NCBI RefSeq assembly: GCF_000969905.1
Contig: NZ_CP009520.1
Coordinates: 310,001 to 374,000, forward strand
DNA length: 64,000 nt
Source of the DNA: Methanosarcina vacuolata Z-761
GTDB taxonomy: Archaea; Halobacteriota; Methanosarcinia; Methanosarcinales; Methanosarcinaceae
Direction: 5' to 3'
Below, one piece after another: positions 1-8,145 of the stretch (the stretch's first letter is position 1; the number at the start of each line of letters is the position of its first letter). Made by a program: the position numbers and the translations under genes. The notes under the pieces were generated by a model that was given only the letters and a program-made list of their open reading frames with translations, did no database searches and had not been told where the DNA came from.

Positions 1-389
1 TACCAAAATCCAGTGATAAACGTGAAATTGAAAATCACTAGATTTTATAATTGGTTATAATCCATTAAATACGTCCTCTCGATGGAAGTCTTTCGATATC
101 AAATATTGAGTTTGATTGAAGAACGAATTCTTCCTGCAAGTTCATGATTTCAATCGAAAAATACAAAAATCACTAGATTTTGGACCAGAGTCGTTTTAAG
201 AAAATCTTTATCCGTAAACTCGTTAAATTATGGCTATTTTCCCAATTTGATAAGAAACAGGACGAAGTTTTCAAATAATTTCGACACCTTTATTAGCAGT
301 CTGGGACTCATAAAGGATAAAAAGCGAACCCTAAAAACAGAACCGGCGAACAAAACTTTTTTTCATAAGTTCAGGACGGAGACTTTAAA
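1..389. other. upstream region of HTH regulator with repeated palindrome
   Basis: No gene is visible. The 16-base sequence AAAATCACTAGATTTT occurs at 31-46 and again at 166-181. Each copy is an inverted repeat (AAAATC/GATTTT around ACTA), so the pair looks like two binding sites for a dimeric regulator ahead of the HTH gene at 390. The rest is AT-rich. That these are operators is inference. Confidence 0.4.
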
Positions 390-1181
390 ATGAATCCCGG
401 CTTGCTTGATCTTATCCTGTTTTCAGAGAAAAGAAAAGATTTTCTTCTGTTCCTGAAAGAAGGACCTAAGGATATCGAAGAGATACTTGAGAGGCTTCAG
501 GTGCCGAGGACGGCTCTTCTTCCGCAGATAAAGAAGTTAAAAGAAGAGGGTCTGGTAATACATGAAGAAGGCATATACCGGCTTAGTGCAATAGGGGAAA
601 TTGTCGTCGAAAAAATGCAACCCCTGATTGAGACCCTGTCAGTGTTTGAGAAGGACGAAGAATTCTGGGCCAATAGAAAGCTTGCTCCTATTCCACCCCA
701 TCTTGTAAACAGGATTAACGAACTTGGAAGCTATCGTCTCATAGAACCGGATCTAAGTCATACTTTTGATCTGAACCCGGAATTTATAAAAAACCTTTCT
801 AACTCAACCTATATCCACATGTTTTATTCGTATTTCCATCCTCAACTTCCAGCTCTTATTCTCAACCTTGCAAGAAAAGGCATTGAAATTTCCCTTGTTT
901 TGAGTGAAGCTGTATACTTACGGCTTGTAGAGGATTTCAAAGAAGAGGGAAAAGAATTTCTCAAAATGGAAAACTCAAGCCTTTACATTCTGGAAAAAAA
1001 AGAAATTGAAATCCCCGCGCTAATTTCTGTCTCAAACGGGATAATGACTATAGGATTGTTTAATGAAAACGGCAGGTTTGACCGCCAGTATGTGATAAGT
1101 TTCGAACCACAGGCAATAAAATGGGGACAAGAGTTTTTCGAATACTACAGGGATATGAGCAGGGAAGTGAACTATCGCTAG
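390..1181 (+). CDS. winged-helix transcriptional regulator, DUF1724/FilR1 type
   Basis: This 263-residue protein has an N-terminal winged helix (about residues 10-75) whose recognition region reads as a typical archaeal ArsR-like HTH. A C-terminal domain (about 125-255) resembles the DUF1724/FilR1 middle domain. That two-part layout is typical of a regulator family expanded in Methanosarcina, some members of which (the Msr proteins) control methyltransferase genes. The ligand and targets cannot be read from the sequence. The start ATG follows CAGGACGGAG, a reasonable ribosome binding site. Two copies of a palindrome lie upstream and could be autoregulatory sites. The neighbouring copper ATPase is convergent and separated by 134 bases, so it is probably not a direct operon partner. 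Confidence 0.8.
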   Translation: MNPGLLDLILFSEKRKDFLLFLKEGPKDIEEILERLQVPRTALLPQIKKLKEEGLVIHEEGIYRLSAIGEIVVEKMQPLIETLSVFEKDEEFWANRKLAPIPPHLVNRINELGSYRLIEPDLSHTFDLNPEFIKNLSNSTYIHMFYSYFHPQLPALILNLARKGIEISLVLSEAVYLRLVEDFKEEGKEFLKMENSSLYILEKKEIEIPALISVSNGIMTIGLFNENGRFDRQYVISFEPQAIKWGQEFFEYYRDMSREVNYR

Positions 1182-1215
1182 GCTAAATACCGCTAAGCTA
1201 AATACCGCTACTAAA
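1173..1215. repeat. short tandem repeat at the 3' end of the regulator gene
   Basis: The unit GCTAAATACCGCTA occurs about three times, beginning just after the stop codon of the HTH gene. It is one of many short intergenic tandem arrays in this window. Confidence 0.5.
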
Positions 1216-1315
1216 GACCTGGCAGCTTCCTGAGTCATCCTCCCGCCTAATAGCGAAGGTAAAGACTCAGAGGTATTATTATACTGTTATACTGTATACG
1301 ATTCTCAGCATAAAA

Positions 1316-3772
1316 TCAACTCATTTTTAAAGTTTTAGCGTTTACTGCTACGATTACAGTGCTCAGGCTCATGAAAACAGCACCTATAGCAGGGCTCAGT
1401 AAGATTCCATATCCATAGAGTATTCCGGCTGCGAGAGGAATGGCAAAAATGTTATACCATGTTGCCCAGAGGAGATTCTGATACATCTTGGAATACGTTT
1501 TTCTGGAAAGCCTGATGATATCAACTACATCTCTCGGATCGTTTTTTACCAGAACTATATCAGCGGTTTCGATTGCAACATCCGTCCCTGCTCCAATAGC
1601 TATCCCGACATCAGCCTGAGCCAGGGCAGGTGCGTCATTAACCCCATCTCCGACCATTCCTGTGATGTATTCCGCCTGAACTTCCCTGACCTTCTCGGCT
1701 TTCTCATGAGGGAGGACTTCTGCGAAATAGTCGTCAAGCTCCAGTTCCTTAGATACCCAGGCTGCTACATAACGATTATCTCCTGTGAGCATGAGGCACT
1801 TAATTCCCATGCTTTTAAGTTTCGAGATAGCTTCCCTGGACTCTTTCCTGATAATGTCGGCAAGTGCAACGGCTCCAAGTACCCTTTTTTCTTCAAGCAA
1901 GAACACGACAGTTTTTCCCTGCGATTCGATTTCTTCAACTTTATCATTTTTGAGAGCAATTCCGTTTTCTTCAAGATAGCCAGGACTCACAACAAGGAAC
2001 TTTTTTCCTCCAATCAGGCCCTGTACACCTTTTCCAGGAATTGAACTGAATTCTTCCACGGATTGAGTCTGCAAACCTTTTTCCCTTGCACTTTCCAGAA
2101 TTCCTGCTGCAATGGGGTGTTCAGAACTGGCTTCCAGGGAGGCTACAAGGCTTAAGATTTTTTCATCATCCCTCCCATCCTTTCCGGTTCCATTTCCTTC
2201 TCCTGAAAGAGAAACGACATCCGTAACACCAAACCGGCCTTCGGTTAGTGTACCGGTTTTGTCAAAAATAATAGCCTGAAGGTTCCGAGCTCTTTCAAAT
2301 GCCTGCCTGTCCCGGATGAGAAGCCCGGATTTTGCAGCAATGGACGTCGAAACTGCAACTACGAGGGGTATTGCAAGCCCAAGGGCATGCGGACAGGTAA
2401 TAACCATTACAGTCACTGCCCTTTCCAGTGCAAAGACAAGCTGTTGACCGAGAAGAATCCAGAGAATAAAAGTGATAGCTCCTACCGTCAGAGCTGTGAT
2501 TGTAAGATACATGGCCGCCCGGTTTGCCAGGTCCTGGGTTTTTGATTTGCTTTCCTGAGCAGCCCTGACAAGTTCAACAACTTGGTTGAGATAGGTATCC
2601 TTTCCGGTCTTTTCTACACTAACAATAAAAGCCGCTTCTCCATTAATTGAGCCGCCAATAACGTCATTTCCCGGCTTTTTCGTGACAGGCTTTGATTCTC
2701 CGGTAAGCATAGACTCGTTGACACTGCTTGTCCCCTCTACAACAGTGCCGTCCACAGGCACTTTTTCCCCGGGCTTGATCAAAACCTTATCCCCTATTTT
2801 TAGCTGGTCAACCCCAACATCAACAACTTCTCCATTTTTCTTCAAGTGGGCAACTGAAGGCATGATCTTTACCAGCTCCTCAAGAGCCCTTGAAGCCCCC
2901 ATAACCGAACGCATCTCCAGCCAGTGTCCGAGCAGCATTATATCGATAAGAGTCGCAAGCTCCCAGAAAAAGACCTTACCATAAAGCCCGAAAACTACAG
3001 CCGAACTGTAAAAATAGGCTACGCTGATTGCAACAGCTATAAGGGTCATCATGCCAGGCGATTTTTCAGAAAGTTCTTCTTTAATTCCCTTCAGGAAAGG
3101 ATACCCACCGTAGAGATAAACGACCGAAGAAAGCAAAAAAGTTAGATAATCAGCACCTGGAACACGAAGCTCAAAGTTAAAAAAGTCCTGGATCATAGGA
3201 GAGAGCAGCAAAATAGGAAACGTTAACACGAAAGAAACAATAAATCTCCTTTTAAAATCTTCAAGCATGTGAGTATGATGGTTGCCGTGTCCTTTTCCAC
3301 CCGCAGCCTCATGGCCTTTATGTTCCATTCCTTCGTGTTTCATCTCTTCATGTTTCATTCCTTCATTTTTCGTTTCTTCATGTTTCATCTCTTCATGTTT
3401 CATTCCTTCATTTTTCGTTTCTTCATGTTTCATCTCTTCATGTTTCATTCCTTCATTTTTCGTTTCTTCATTTTTCGTCTCTTCATGTTTCATCTCTTCA
3501 TGTTTCATCTCTTCATGCAGCTCAGGTTTTCCAAGCTTCATTTCTTCATGTTGCTCTTGGTCCAGTGATTTCTCTTCAGTATGCATCGTTTGTGCTTCGA
3601 CATGGTCCTGGTGCGCCATATTTCCGGCATGCTTATTCCCACTTTCTTCGTGAGACCTACGGGAATTACCGTGCATGTCCCTTCCAGAGCCGTGTTCATT
3701 ACCATGAGATATAGATACATTTACCTGAGTTTTAGAAATCCTGGTGTCCACTCTCTTCTCTTCAGTCTCCAT
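1316..3772 (-). CDS. copB: copper-translocating P1B-type ATPase, CopB-like, with Met/His-rich repeat tail
   Basis: An 818-residue heavy-metal ATPase. The core has TGES (about residue 357), the membrane metal motif CPH (about 459-461), the phosphorylation motif DKTGT (about 504), the HP motif (about 551) and GDGVND (about 707). CPH rather than CPC places it in the CopB-like subgroup associated with copper or silver export. There is no CxxC heavy-metal-associated domain. Instead, residues about 1-165 are rich in His, Met, Glu and Lys and contain a 15-residue unit (HEETKNEGMKHEEMK) repeated about three times, a likely metal-binding tail. Start ATG at 3772; a TATA-like AATATATTAA lies about 35-45 bases upstream. 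A role in exporting excess copper is inferred from the family. The exact metal is not proven. Confidence 0.9.
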   Translation of the reverse strand: METEEKRVDTRISKTQVNVSISHGNEHGSGRDMHGNSRRSHEESGNKHAGNMAHQDHVEAQTMHTEEKSLDQEQHEEMKLGKPELHEEMKHEEMKHEETKNEETKNEGMKHEEMKHEETKNEGMKHEEMKHEETKNEGMKHEEMKHEGMEHKGHEAAGGKGHGNHHTHMLEDFKRRFIVSFVLTFPILLLSPMIQDFFNFELRVPGADYLTFLLSSVVYLYGGYPFLKGIKEELSEKSPGMMTLIAVAISVAYFYSSAVVFGLYGKVFFWELATLIDIMLLGHWLEMRSVMGASRALEELVKIMPSVAHLKKNGEVVDVGVDQLKIGDKVLIKPGEKVPVDGTVVEGTSSVNESMLTGESKPVTKKPGNDVIGGSINGEAAFIVSVEKTGKDTYLNQVVELVRAAQESKSKTQDLANRAAMYLTITALTVGAITFILWILLGQQLVFALERAVTVMVITCPHALGLAIPLVVAVSTSIAAKSGLLIRDRQAFERARNLQAIIFDKTGTLTEGRFGVTDVVSLSGEGNGTGKDGRDDEKILSLVASLEASSEHPIAAGILESAREKGLQTQSVEEFSSIPGKGVQGLIGGKKFLVVSPGYLEENGIALKNDKVEEIESQGKTVVFLLEEKRVLGAVALADIIRKESREAISKLKSMGIKCLMLTGDNRYVAAWVSKELELDDYFAEVLPHEKAEKVREVQAEYITGMVGDGVNDAPALAQADVGIAIGAGTDVAIETADIVLVKNDPRDVVDIIRLSRKTYSKMYQNLLWATWYNIFAIPLAAGILYGYGILLSPAIGAVFMSLSTVIVAVNAKTLKMS
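3330..3515 (-). repeat. in-frame coding repeat in the ATPase N-terminus
   Basis: A 45-base unit encoding HEETKNEGMKHEEMK is repeated about three times with partial units on both sides. The copies are nearly identical at DNA level, so the array is probably young and variable in length between strains. All units keep the reading frame. Confidence 0.8.
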
Positions 3773-3968
3773 ATTTTCCCCGATTCCTCTGATTTAATTT
3801 TGTTTTTTAATATATTAGAATTTATTATCTATTTGAAGCTAATGAAGCTAAAAGAACCAAATATCCTGAGAGAAAAAAGAAATTCTTTTATAACCAGCTA
3901 ATTCAAAGGATTAGTTTCAACCTTAGTTCCGCATTTTTAAGCACATAAATCTCGCTTGATATCGATAC

Positions 3969-3996
3969 ATGTGCTTAAACTTAAGCACATTATATA
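3969..3996 (+). promoter_or_regulatory. perfect inverted repeat abutting a TATA box
   Basis: Arms ATGTGCTTAA (3969-3978) and TTAAGCACAT (3981-3990) are perfect reverse complements separated by AC. A TATA-like TATATAC follows at once (3991-3997), and a further half-site TTAAGCACAT lies at about 3937-3946. The layout suits a repressor that blocks the general transcription factors on a rightward promoter. It could also act on the ATPase gene about 200 bases to the left. No regulator can be named. Confidence 0.5.
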
Positions 3997-4025
3997 CAAG
4001 GTAAAAATTTCTAAATCGCAATCAT

Positions 4026-4094
4026 ATGACCCCGCAGAGATACAGAAAAGCACATATGCGCCTAAAAAAGCGGAAGTTAGGTTTCAAAGGATAA
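4026..4094 (+). CDS. possible 22-residue basic leaderless micro-ORF
   Basis: The ORF reads MTPQRYRKAHMRLKKRKLGF plus KG and a TAA stop. Its ATG lies about 30 bases after the TATA box at 3991, the spacing expected of a leaderless archaeal transcript. The product would be strongly basic (10 Arg/Lys). It is too short to judge by coding statistics. It could be a real micropeptide, a leader ORF or chance. A purine-rich repetitive stretch (about 4090-4170, AGGAAAAGC-like units) follows. Confidence 0.25.
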   Translation: MTPQRYRKAHMRLKKRKLGFKG

Positions 4095-4273
4095 AAAGCA
4101 GGAAAAGCAGGAAATGAAAGAAAAGAAGGAAATGAAGGAAAAACAGGAAAAGCAGGAAAAGCAGAAAAAATACTCAAAAAATTGACAAACAAATATAGGG
4201 AAAGGAAACCGAAGCCAAGCTAATTTAAGCCCTCCAAAGGGAGAATAAAGAAAAAATGGGTATGTGAGAATAT

Positions 4274-4429
4274 TTAACTACTCTTTGCTATCCGAACACT
4301 ATGACGCACAGTGAGGAACAGAGTTAATAACAAAACGACACAAAAGATCCCGATAAAAATAGCATCCCTAAAGGCTATGTCCAGAGGAATATGACTGATA
4401 GACCCATAATCAGGAGGCAAGTAAGTCAT
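4274..4429 (-). CDS. small single-pass membrane protein, 51 residues
   Basis: A short ORF encodes a protein beginning MTYLPPDYGSISHIP. It has one hydrophobic helix (about residues 24-41: IFIGIFCVVLLLTLFLTV) and a basic tail (RHSVRIAKSS). A TATA-like TTTATTATATTT lies about 20-30 bases before the ATG, so the transcript may be leaderless; no ribosome binding site is seen. A clean hydrophobic segment followed by positive charges argues for a genuine membrane peptide with its C-terminus inside. I do not recognise the family. The neighbours are also small proteins of unknown role. Confidence 0.5.
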   Translation of the reverse strand: MTYLPPDYGSISHIPLDIAFRDAIFIGIFCVVLLLTLFLTVRHSVRIAKSS

Positions 4430-4678
4430 ACTTTAATCTATGTATCCAAATATAATAAACTTACCGAATTGTCTTATATACCAACTAAAATAAATACATG
4501 TGTTTAATTCTATGTTCTGAAAAGCATTTTTGAGTCATGGGATAGGCTCGATAATTGCATTGGTTTAAAAGTTCTCCGCACAAAGGTGAGAAGATAAAAA
4601 GTTAATTGAAAAATTGCATAAGCAAGCGTTTCACACTCAGTCTGTACTCAAAAGACAGCAGGCTAAATACCAAGCTGT

Positions 4679-4772
4679 ATTCAGATAACACAGAAAAACG
4701 ATAAATGAGAAAAATCTATCAGGTAATTCAGATAACACCGAAAAACGATAAATGAGTAAAATCTATCAGGCA
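4679..4772. repeat. 47-base direct repeat, two copies
   Basis: A unit starting ATTCAGATAACAC and ending CTATCAGG occurs at 4679 and again at 4726 with a few substitutions. It lies between two small minus-strand genes and has no recognisable coding content. Confidence 0.65.
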
Positions 4773-4845
4773 ATTCAGTCTAAATTAAACAATATAAATT
4801 CTTCAAAAGTTAACTGGAAATCTTATAATAGGGTTTCTACAGAAC

Positions 4846-5082
4846 TTAAAAATCATATACATATCTGGTTTCCTTAATGACTTTACCATTGCTATCTTTT
4901 TCTACGAATCTCATGATTTCTTTGTCATGGGTAACTACTGTGTTGCAGTAAGGGCACAGCTCTGTATTTTTGTACATTACAGAGTGCAGAAATGACTCTT
5001 CATCTTCAAACTGAAAAAGCTGTGAGCTGAACCATCTTCTACACTTTGTACACCTAACTTCACAGTCTTTTATGTTGTTCAT
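4846..5082 (-). CDS. small zinc-ribbon-like protein, unknown function
   Basis: A 78-residue protein with two cysteine pairs, CTKC (about residues 11-14) and CPYC (about 43-46), spaced as in a treble-clef or zinc-ribbon fold. The C-terminus is hydrophilic with a final VYDF. It probably binds one zinc ion. Such small proteins are common in Methanosarcina and are mostly uncharacterised; nucleic acid or protein binding is only a guess. The gene stands alone, with 400 or more bases on each side, next to the gene-poor stretch that carries a tRNA fragment. Confidence 0.6.
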   Translation of the reverse strand: MNNIKDCEVRCTKCRRWFSSQLFQFEDEESFLHSVMYKNTELCPYCNTVVTHDKEIMRFVEKDSNGKVIKETRYVYDF

Positions 5083-5751
5083 TTTTTCATCTTCACATTT
5101 AGTTTTAGCCTTAGTATTAATAAAATATTATTAAACTTATATATAATCAACGTGGCTGAAATTAGTTATGTCCTAATACCTGAAAAATAAGCTTACTCCA
5201 GACTTTTCTATGTATCCTTAAAACAAAGAGCTTCACAGAATATGTGCTGCTTATGAAGAAAAAAACAAACGCCGAGTAACAGTCCAGGGTAGCAAAACTA
5301 ACTTTGAAACGCTTTAAAACGCCTTAAAAATGGCTCGATGTTTGCTCATGAATGTTTATCCTGAAAGTAACAGTTTTAGGTTCAAGCATTACATTCAAAG
5401 CTTAAATCTAAGGCAACCTTATGAATAATGGGCTATAAACCGATACTAAATTATCTTTAAATGAATTGTAACTCTTGAGCAGGGTTCATTAAAATATATT
5501 TAAGGCGGTTTGAACAAAAATTTAGAAGCCCTGTGCAATGATTCTCAGGCGCAGTTATCATTGCTTTGGTCTTATGGTCACGCGACCTGGCGATTACAAG
5601 TCACTCACTTTACTGGAATATGTCATAAATGCATGGTCTTATGTAACAAATCATTAGAGCTTGAAACGAGACTTAACTTGGAGACTTGTTCTGACTGTTC
5701 TACATAAATTATTGATAAGTTTCAAGCTCTGGAAATTGAATCTATCTACAA
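5083..5751. other. gene-poor stretch with tRNA remnant
   Basis: AT-rich, with no supported coding region. A 65-codon frame at 5510-5707 runs across the tRNA-Thr fragment and is not credible as a gene. The fragment is described separately. Confidence 0.6.
5567..5613 (-). pseudogene. fragment of a tRNA-Thr gene (anticodon arm and variable region)
   Basis: Read on the minus strand, 5579-5606 matches the anticodon arm, variable loop and first T-stem bases of the intact tRNA-Thr(UGU) at 32725 in 26 of 28 positions; weaker similarity reaches into the D arm. The acceptor stem and T loop are missing or unrecognisable, so it cannot make a tRNA. Fragments like this are the usual trace of an integrase-mediated insertion at a tRNA gene, or of a rearrangement. 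It is inverted relative to the intact gene. Confidence 0.7.
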
Positions 5752-5997
5752 TTAACTTTCTTGATTCAGGAACCTTTCTACCATAGCCCACTCAACTTTC
5801 TTTATATACTTTGCTTGAAGCTTGGAAATATAAAGAACATTGCTACCAATCAGGATTTTCATATCTGACGGTTTGGGCTCGGCTGTACTAATTGGGAGAA
5901 GCACAGGGCCCCCTGGGGAGGTACAGAGCCTGAAATCCTGCCCGCTTTTTCTGATATAAGCTCTTACCTTTTCATCAATTGTAAACGACGGAATCAT
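5752..5997 (-). CDS. conserved-looking hypothetical protein, 81 residues
   Basis: A soluble 81-residue protein starting MIPSFTIDEKVRAYIRKSGQ, with a mixed alpha/beta pattern and a basic C-terminal helix (about residues 60-78). Internal segments (GGPVLLPIS, KPSDMKILIGSNVLYIS) alternate like short beta strands, suggesting a compact fold of the kind seen in small iron-sulfur- or metal-associated hypotheticals; this is speculative. I do not recognise the family. Codon use looks coding. It lies 157 bases upstream of, and divergent from, SRP19. Confidence 0.6.
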   Translation of the reverse strand: MIPSFTIDEKVRAYIRKSGQDFRLCTSPGGPVLLPISTAEPKPSDMKILIGSNVLYISKLQAKYIKKVEWAMVERFLNQES

Positions 5998-6154
5998 ATT
6001 AACACCGTGCAGAACTTGTCCGGGAAAGATAAATAATTACAGGTTATAGTTTCAATATAATAAAATTTCTCATAAACAGGAAAAAATTCCTGGTTTGTAA
6101 AAGTCTCCGGGGCAGTTTTAAATTTCATGAAAGCAATCTAGGACGAAGATAACC

Positions 6155-6466
6155 ATGATGATGAGAGACAGGGGAAAACTTGTAATCTGGCCTGTATATC
6201 TCGACCAGACAAAGTCAAGGAGCAGCGGCAGAATAATATCCCGAAAAAATGCTATAAAGGAACCGCAGCTTAATGAGATAAAAGAAGCAGCCCGACAACT
6301 TGGCCTGAATCCCGAAGTAGAGCCTGAAAAAGCATATCCCAAGTCCTGGTGGGAAGTAAGCGGGAGAGTGCTTGTGGATGATAATGGCCCGAAAACCGTT
6401 ATTGCAAAACAGATAGCTTTAGCCATAAAAAAGATGCGAGGGCCGGAGAGCTCTGCTAAAGCTTAA
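6155..6466 (+). CDS. srp19: signal recognition particle 19 kDa protein SRP19
   Basis: A 103-residue protein with the SRP19 core: KLVIWPVYLDQTKSRSSGR at the N-terminus (first strand and RNA-binding loop), then RRIISRKNAIKEP-like residues and a helix-strand tail ending in basic residues. Archaeal SRP19 binds helices 6 and 8 of 7S RNA and prepares it for SRP54, directing membrane and secreted proteins to the translocon. Length is normal for the archaeal form. Three ATGs in a row open the frame (6155, 6158, 6161); the first is used here, but 6161 is equally possible. The gene is single, followed by a 14-base tandem repeat array. Confidence 0.93.
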   Translation: MMMRDRGKLVIWPVYLDQTKSRSSGRIISRKNAIKEPQLNEIKEAARQLGLNPEVEPEKAYPKSWWEVSGRVLVDDNGPKTVIAKQIALAIKKMRGPESSAKA

Positions 6467-6490
6467 AGTTAATATTGCTTCTTAATAAAG

Positions 6491-6632
6491 AACGTTAGTA
6501 AAGAAACGTTAGTAGAGAAACGTTAGTAGAGAAACGTTAGTAGAGATACGTTAGTAGAGAAACGTTAATAGAGAAACGTTAGTAGAGAAACGTTAGTAGA
6601 GAAACGTTAATAGAGAAACGTTGATAGAGAAA
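6491..6632. repeat. 14-base tandem repeat array
   Basis: The unit GAAACGTTAGTAGA is repeated about ten times with few changes, directly after srp19. It separates srp19 from the convergent RNase P gene. No coding or CRISPR features: units abut without spacers. Confidence 0.9.
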
Positions 6633-6730
6633 AAGGGATTTTGAGAAATCCTGAGAGGTCCAAAAAGCCCCAGATCCCTGAAAATCTTTTTGTCTGGGCT
6701 TTCGGAAGCTCTAATAAGTTCAGCTAGCCG

Positions 6731-7054
6731 TTATTTTAATTTTTTATAAGGATACCTCATCTCTTTTCCGCAGCACTGGCAAGAAACAATTATATATCCT
6801 TCTTTCAGCCTGTAACGGGCATTTTTTCCGGGCACGAGAAAAGCATAGCAGTGTTTGCAAATTCTGCTTTTTATTTCTCTTGGAATACTCATCCGGTTTC
6901 TCATAGAGATGTTCCTTATAAGTTGCACGTAACGCTCGCTGCGTTCAGGATGTTCTGCATGTTCTCTTTTTGCAAGCTCAAAAAGCCGCCACATGCGCTG
7001 GGTTGCGATTACCTGAATCAGGTTTTTCTGCTGTTTTCTTGCTATTCTGGACAT
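6731..7054 (-). CDS. rnp4: ribonuclease P protein component 4 (Rpp21/Rpr2 family)
   Basis: A 107-residue basic protein. Two cysteine pairs, CKHC (about residues 65-68) and CQCC (about 94-97), form the zinc ribbon of the Rpp21/Rpr2 family. The N-terminal half is helical (RIARKQQKNLIQ, MWRLFELAKREH) and pairs with Rpp29 in the archaeal RNase P specificity module. The enzyme removes 5' leaders from pre-tRNAs. Length and zinc spacing match archaeal Rnp4. It is convergent with srp19 and 63 bases from the hydrolase gene on the same strand, so the two may be co-transcribed. Confidence 0.93.
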   Translation of the reverse strand: MSRIARKQQKNLIQVIATQRMWRLFELAKREHAEHPERSERYVQLIRNISMRNRMSIPREIKSRICKHCYAFLVPGKNARYRLKEGYIIVSCQCCGKEMRYPYKKLK

Positions 7055-7117
7055 GGGTAGATTGATCCTGTATTTTCGTCTCAGATCTTGATTTTTAAGC
7101 TTCTTTAAGAATCAAAA

Positions 7118-7780
7118 TCAGGAATCAAGAATAATCACATTAATCTCAGGGTTTTTGCTGTGTACAAGGGCTTTAAACTTTTCGGGATCTCCATCTGTTA
7201 TGTCTGGCTTCCCGTAGTGCATCGGAATTACATCTTTTGGGGAAATTGCTGCGGCTGCACTTGCTGCTTCTTCTTCGTCCATTGTGTACGTGCCACCTAT
7301 AGGCAAAAGAGCAACATCTGCCCTGATATTTTTCATCTCAGGGATAAAATCGCAGTCTCCTGCATGATAGATCCGGATTCCTCCAAGTTCCACTATATAC
7401 CCCACTCCCAATCCACGGGGATGATAGGGTTTATCTAGGTTATAAGCCGGAACTACTTCAATTCGGGTTCCCTTAATCTCAAGCCCGTCGGCTAGCACAT
7501 CTCCCTCAGCAACCCGCCTTGCGTCCCCCTTGAATTGCAGGGATAAATTTTCAGGGATCAGAGTGGTTGAGTCCGACCGCCGGACTTTTCGGATATCATC
7601 AGGGCTGCAGTGGTCAAAGTGCTCATGAGTAATTAACAGGATATCAGCTTTATCTTCAAAAGCTGGTTCTTCGCTGAGGTCGTAGGGGTCAATATAAATC
7701 TTCTTTTCATCCCCCTCAAGTAAAAAGCCAGAGTGTCCCAACCACTGAATTGTAACATTTCCAATCTTTACTCGGGTCAT
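7118..7780 (-). CDS. metal-dependent hydrolase, UPF0173 (metallo-beta-lactamase fold)
   Basis: A protein of about 220 residues with the metallo-beta-lactamase signature THEHFDHCSPDD (about residues 52-63), a later HAGDCD and a final MHYG, which supply the two-zinc ligands. It belongs to the UPF0173/YtkL group, whose substrate is not settled. The frame can begin at a GTG at 7789, but the ATG at 7780 (MTRVKIGNVTIQW) has AGGTG six bases upstream and is preferred. No signal peptide, so cytoplasmic. A 16-base tandem array lies immediately upstream. Confidence 0.85.
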   Translation of the reverse strand: MTRVKIGNVTIQWLGHSGFLLEGDEKKIYIDPYDLSEEPAFEDKADILLITHEHFDHCSPDDIRKVRRSDSTTLIPENLSLQFKGDARRVAEGDVLADGLEIKGTRIEVVPAYNLDKPYHPRGLGVGYIVELGGIRIYHAGDCDFIPEMKNIRADVALLPIGGTYTMDEEEAASAAAAISPKDVIPMHYGKPDITDGDPEKFKALVHSKNPEINVIILDS

Positions 7781-7820
7781 TTCATACACCTGTGGACTTC
7801 AGTAACTGAGTTTAACAATA

Positions 7821-7900
7821 AAAACCTTAGAGAAAGAAAACCTTAGAGAATGAAAACCTTAGAGAATGAAAACCTTAGAGAATGAAAACCTTAGAGAATG
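7821..7900. repeat. 16-base tandem repeat array
   Basis: Five near-identical copies of AAAACCTTAGAGAATG lie upstream of the hydrolase gene, in the region where its promoter should be. Confidence 0.9.
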
Positions 7901-8007
7901 ATTTCACGATTAGATTTATAGAAGGATTGTTTTCTGATTATATTAATGATACCCGAAAGAGTTTATTCTACCTTCAAAGAGAAAAATAATCTTTAAAAAG
8001 CTAGCAA

Positions 8008-8086
8008 ACTTCTGCTTTATACTCCTGCTTTAAACTTCTGCTTTATACTCCTGCTTTATACTCCTGCTTTATACTCCTGCTTTATA
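8008..8086. repeat. 13-base tandem repeat array
   Basis: About six copies of ACTCCTGCTTTAT, with TTCTGC variants, lie just downstream of the TrmB-like regulator gene. Confidence 0.85.
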
Positions 8087-8145
8087 TTAGTAATCACAGA
8101 ATAGAGGTTTTGATAAAATTAGGAAATTCTTATTGATATGCTGGG

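Noticed and set aside
3269-3653. Long plus-strand frames within the copper ATPase gene
   Set aside because: They are shadows of the repetitive N-terminal coding region on the other strand.
5510-5707. 65-residue plus-strand frame
   Set aside because: It crosses the tRNA-Thr fragment and has no coding signature or good start.
6491-6632. Possible CRISPR array
   Set aside because: The 14-base units abut directly without spacers; the same holds for all arrays in the window.
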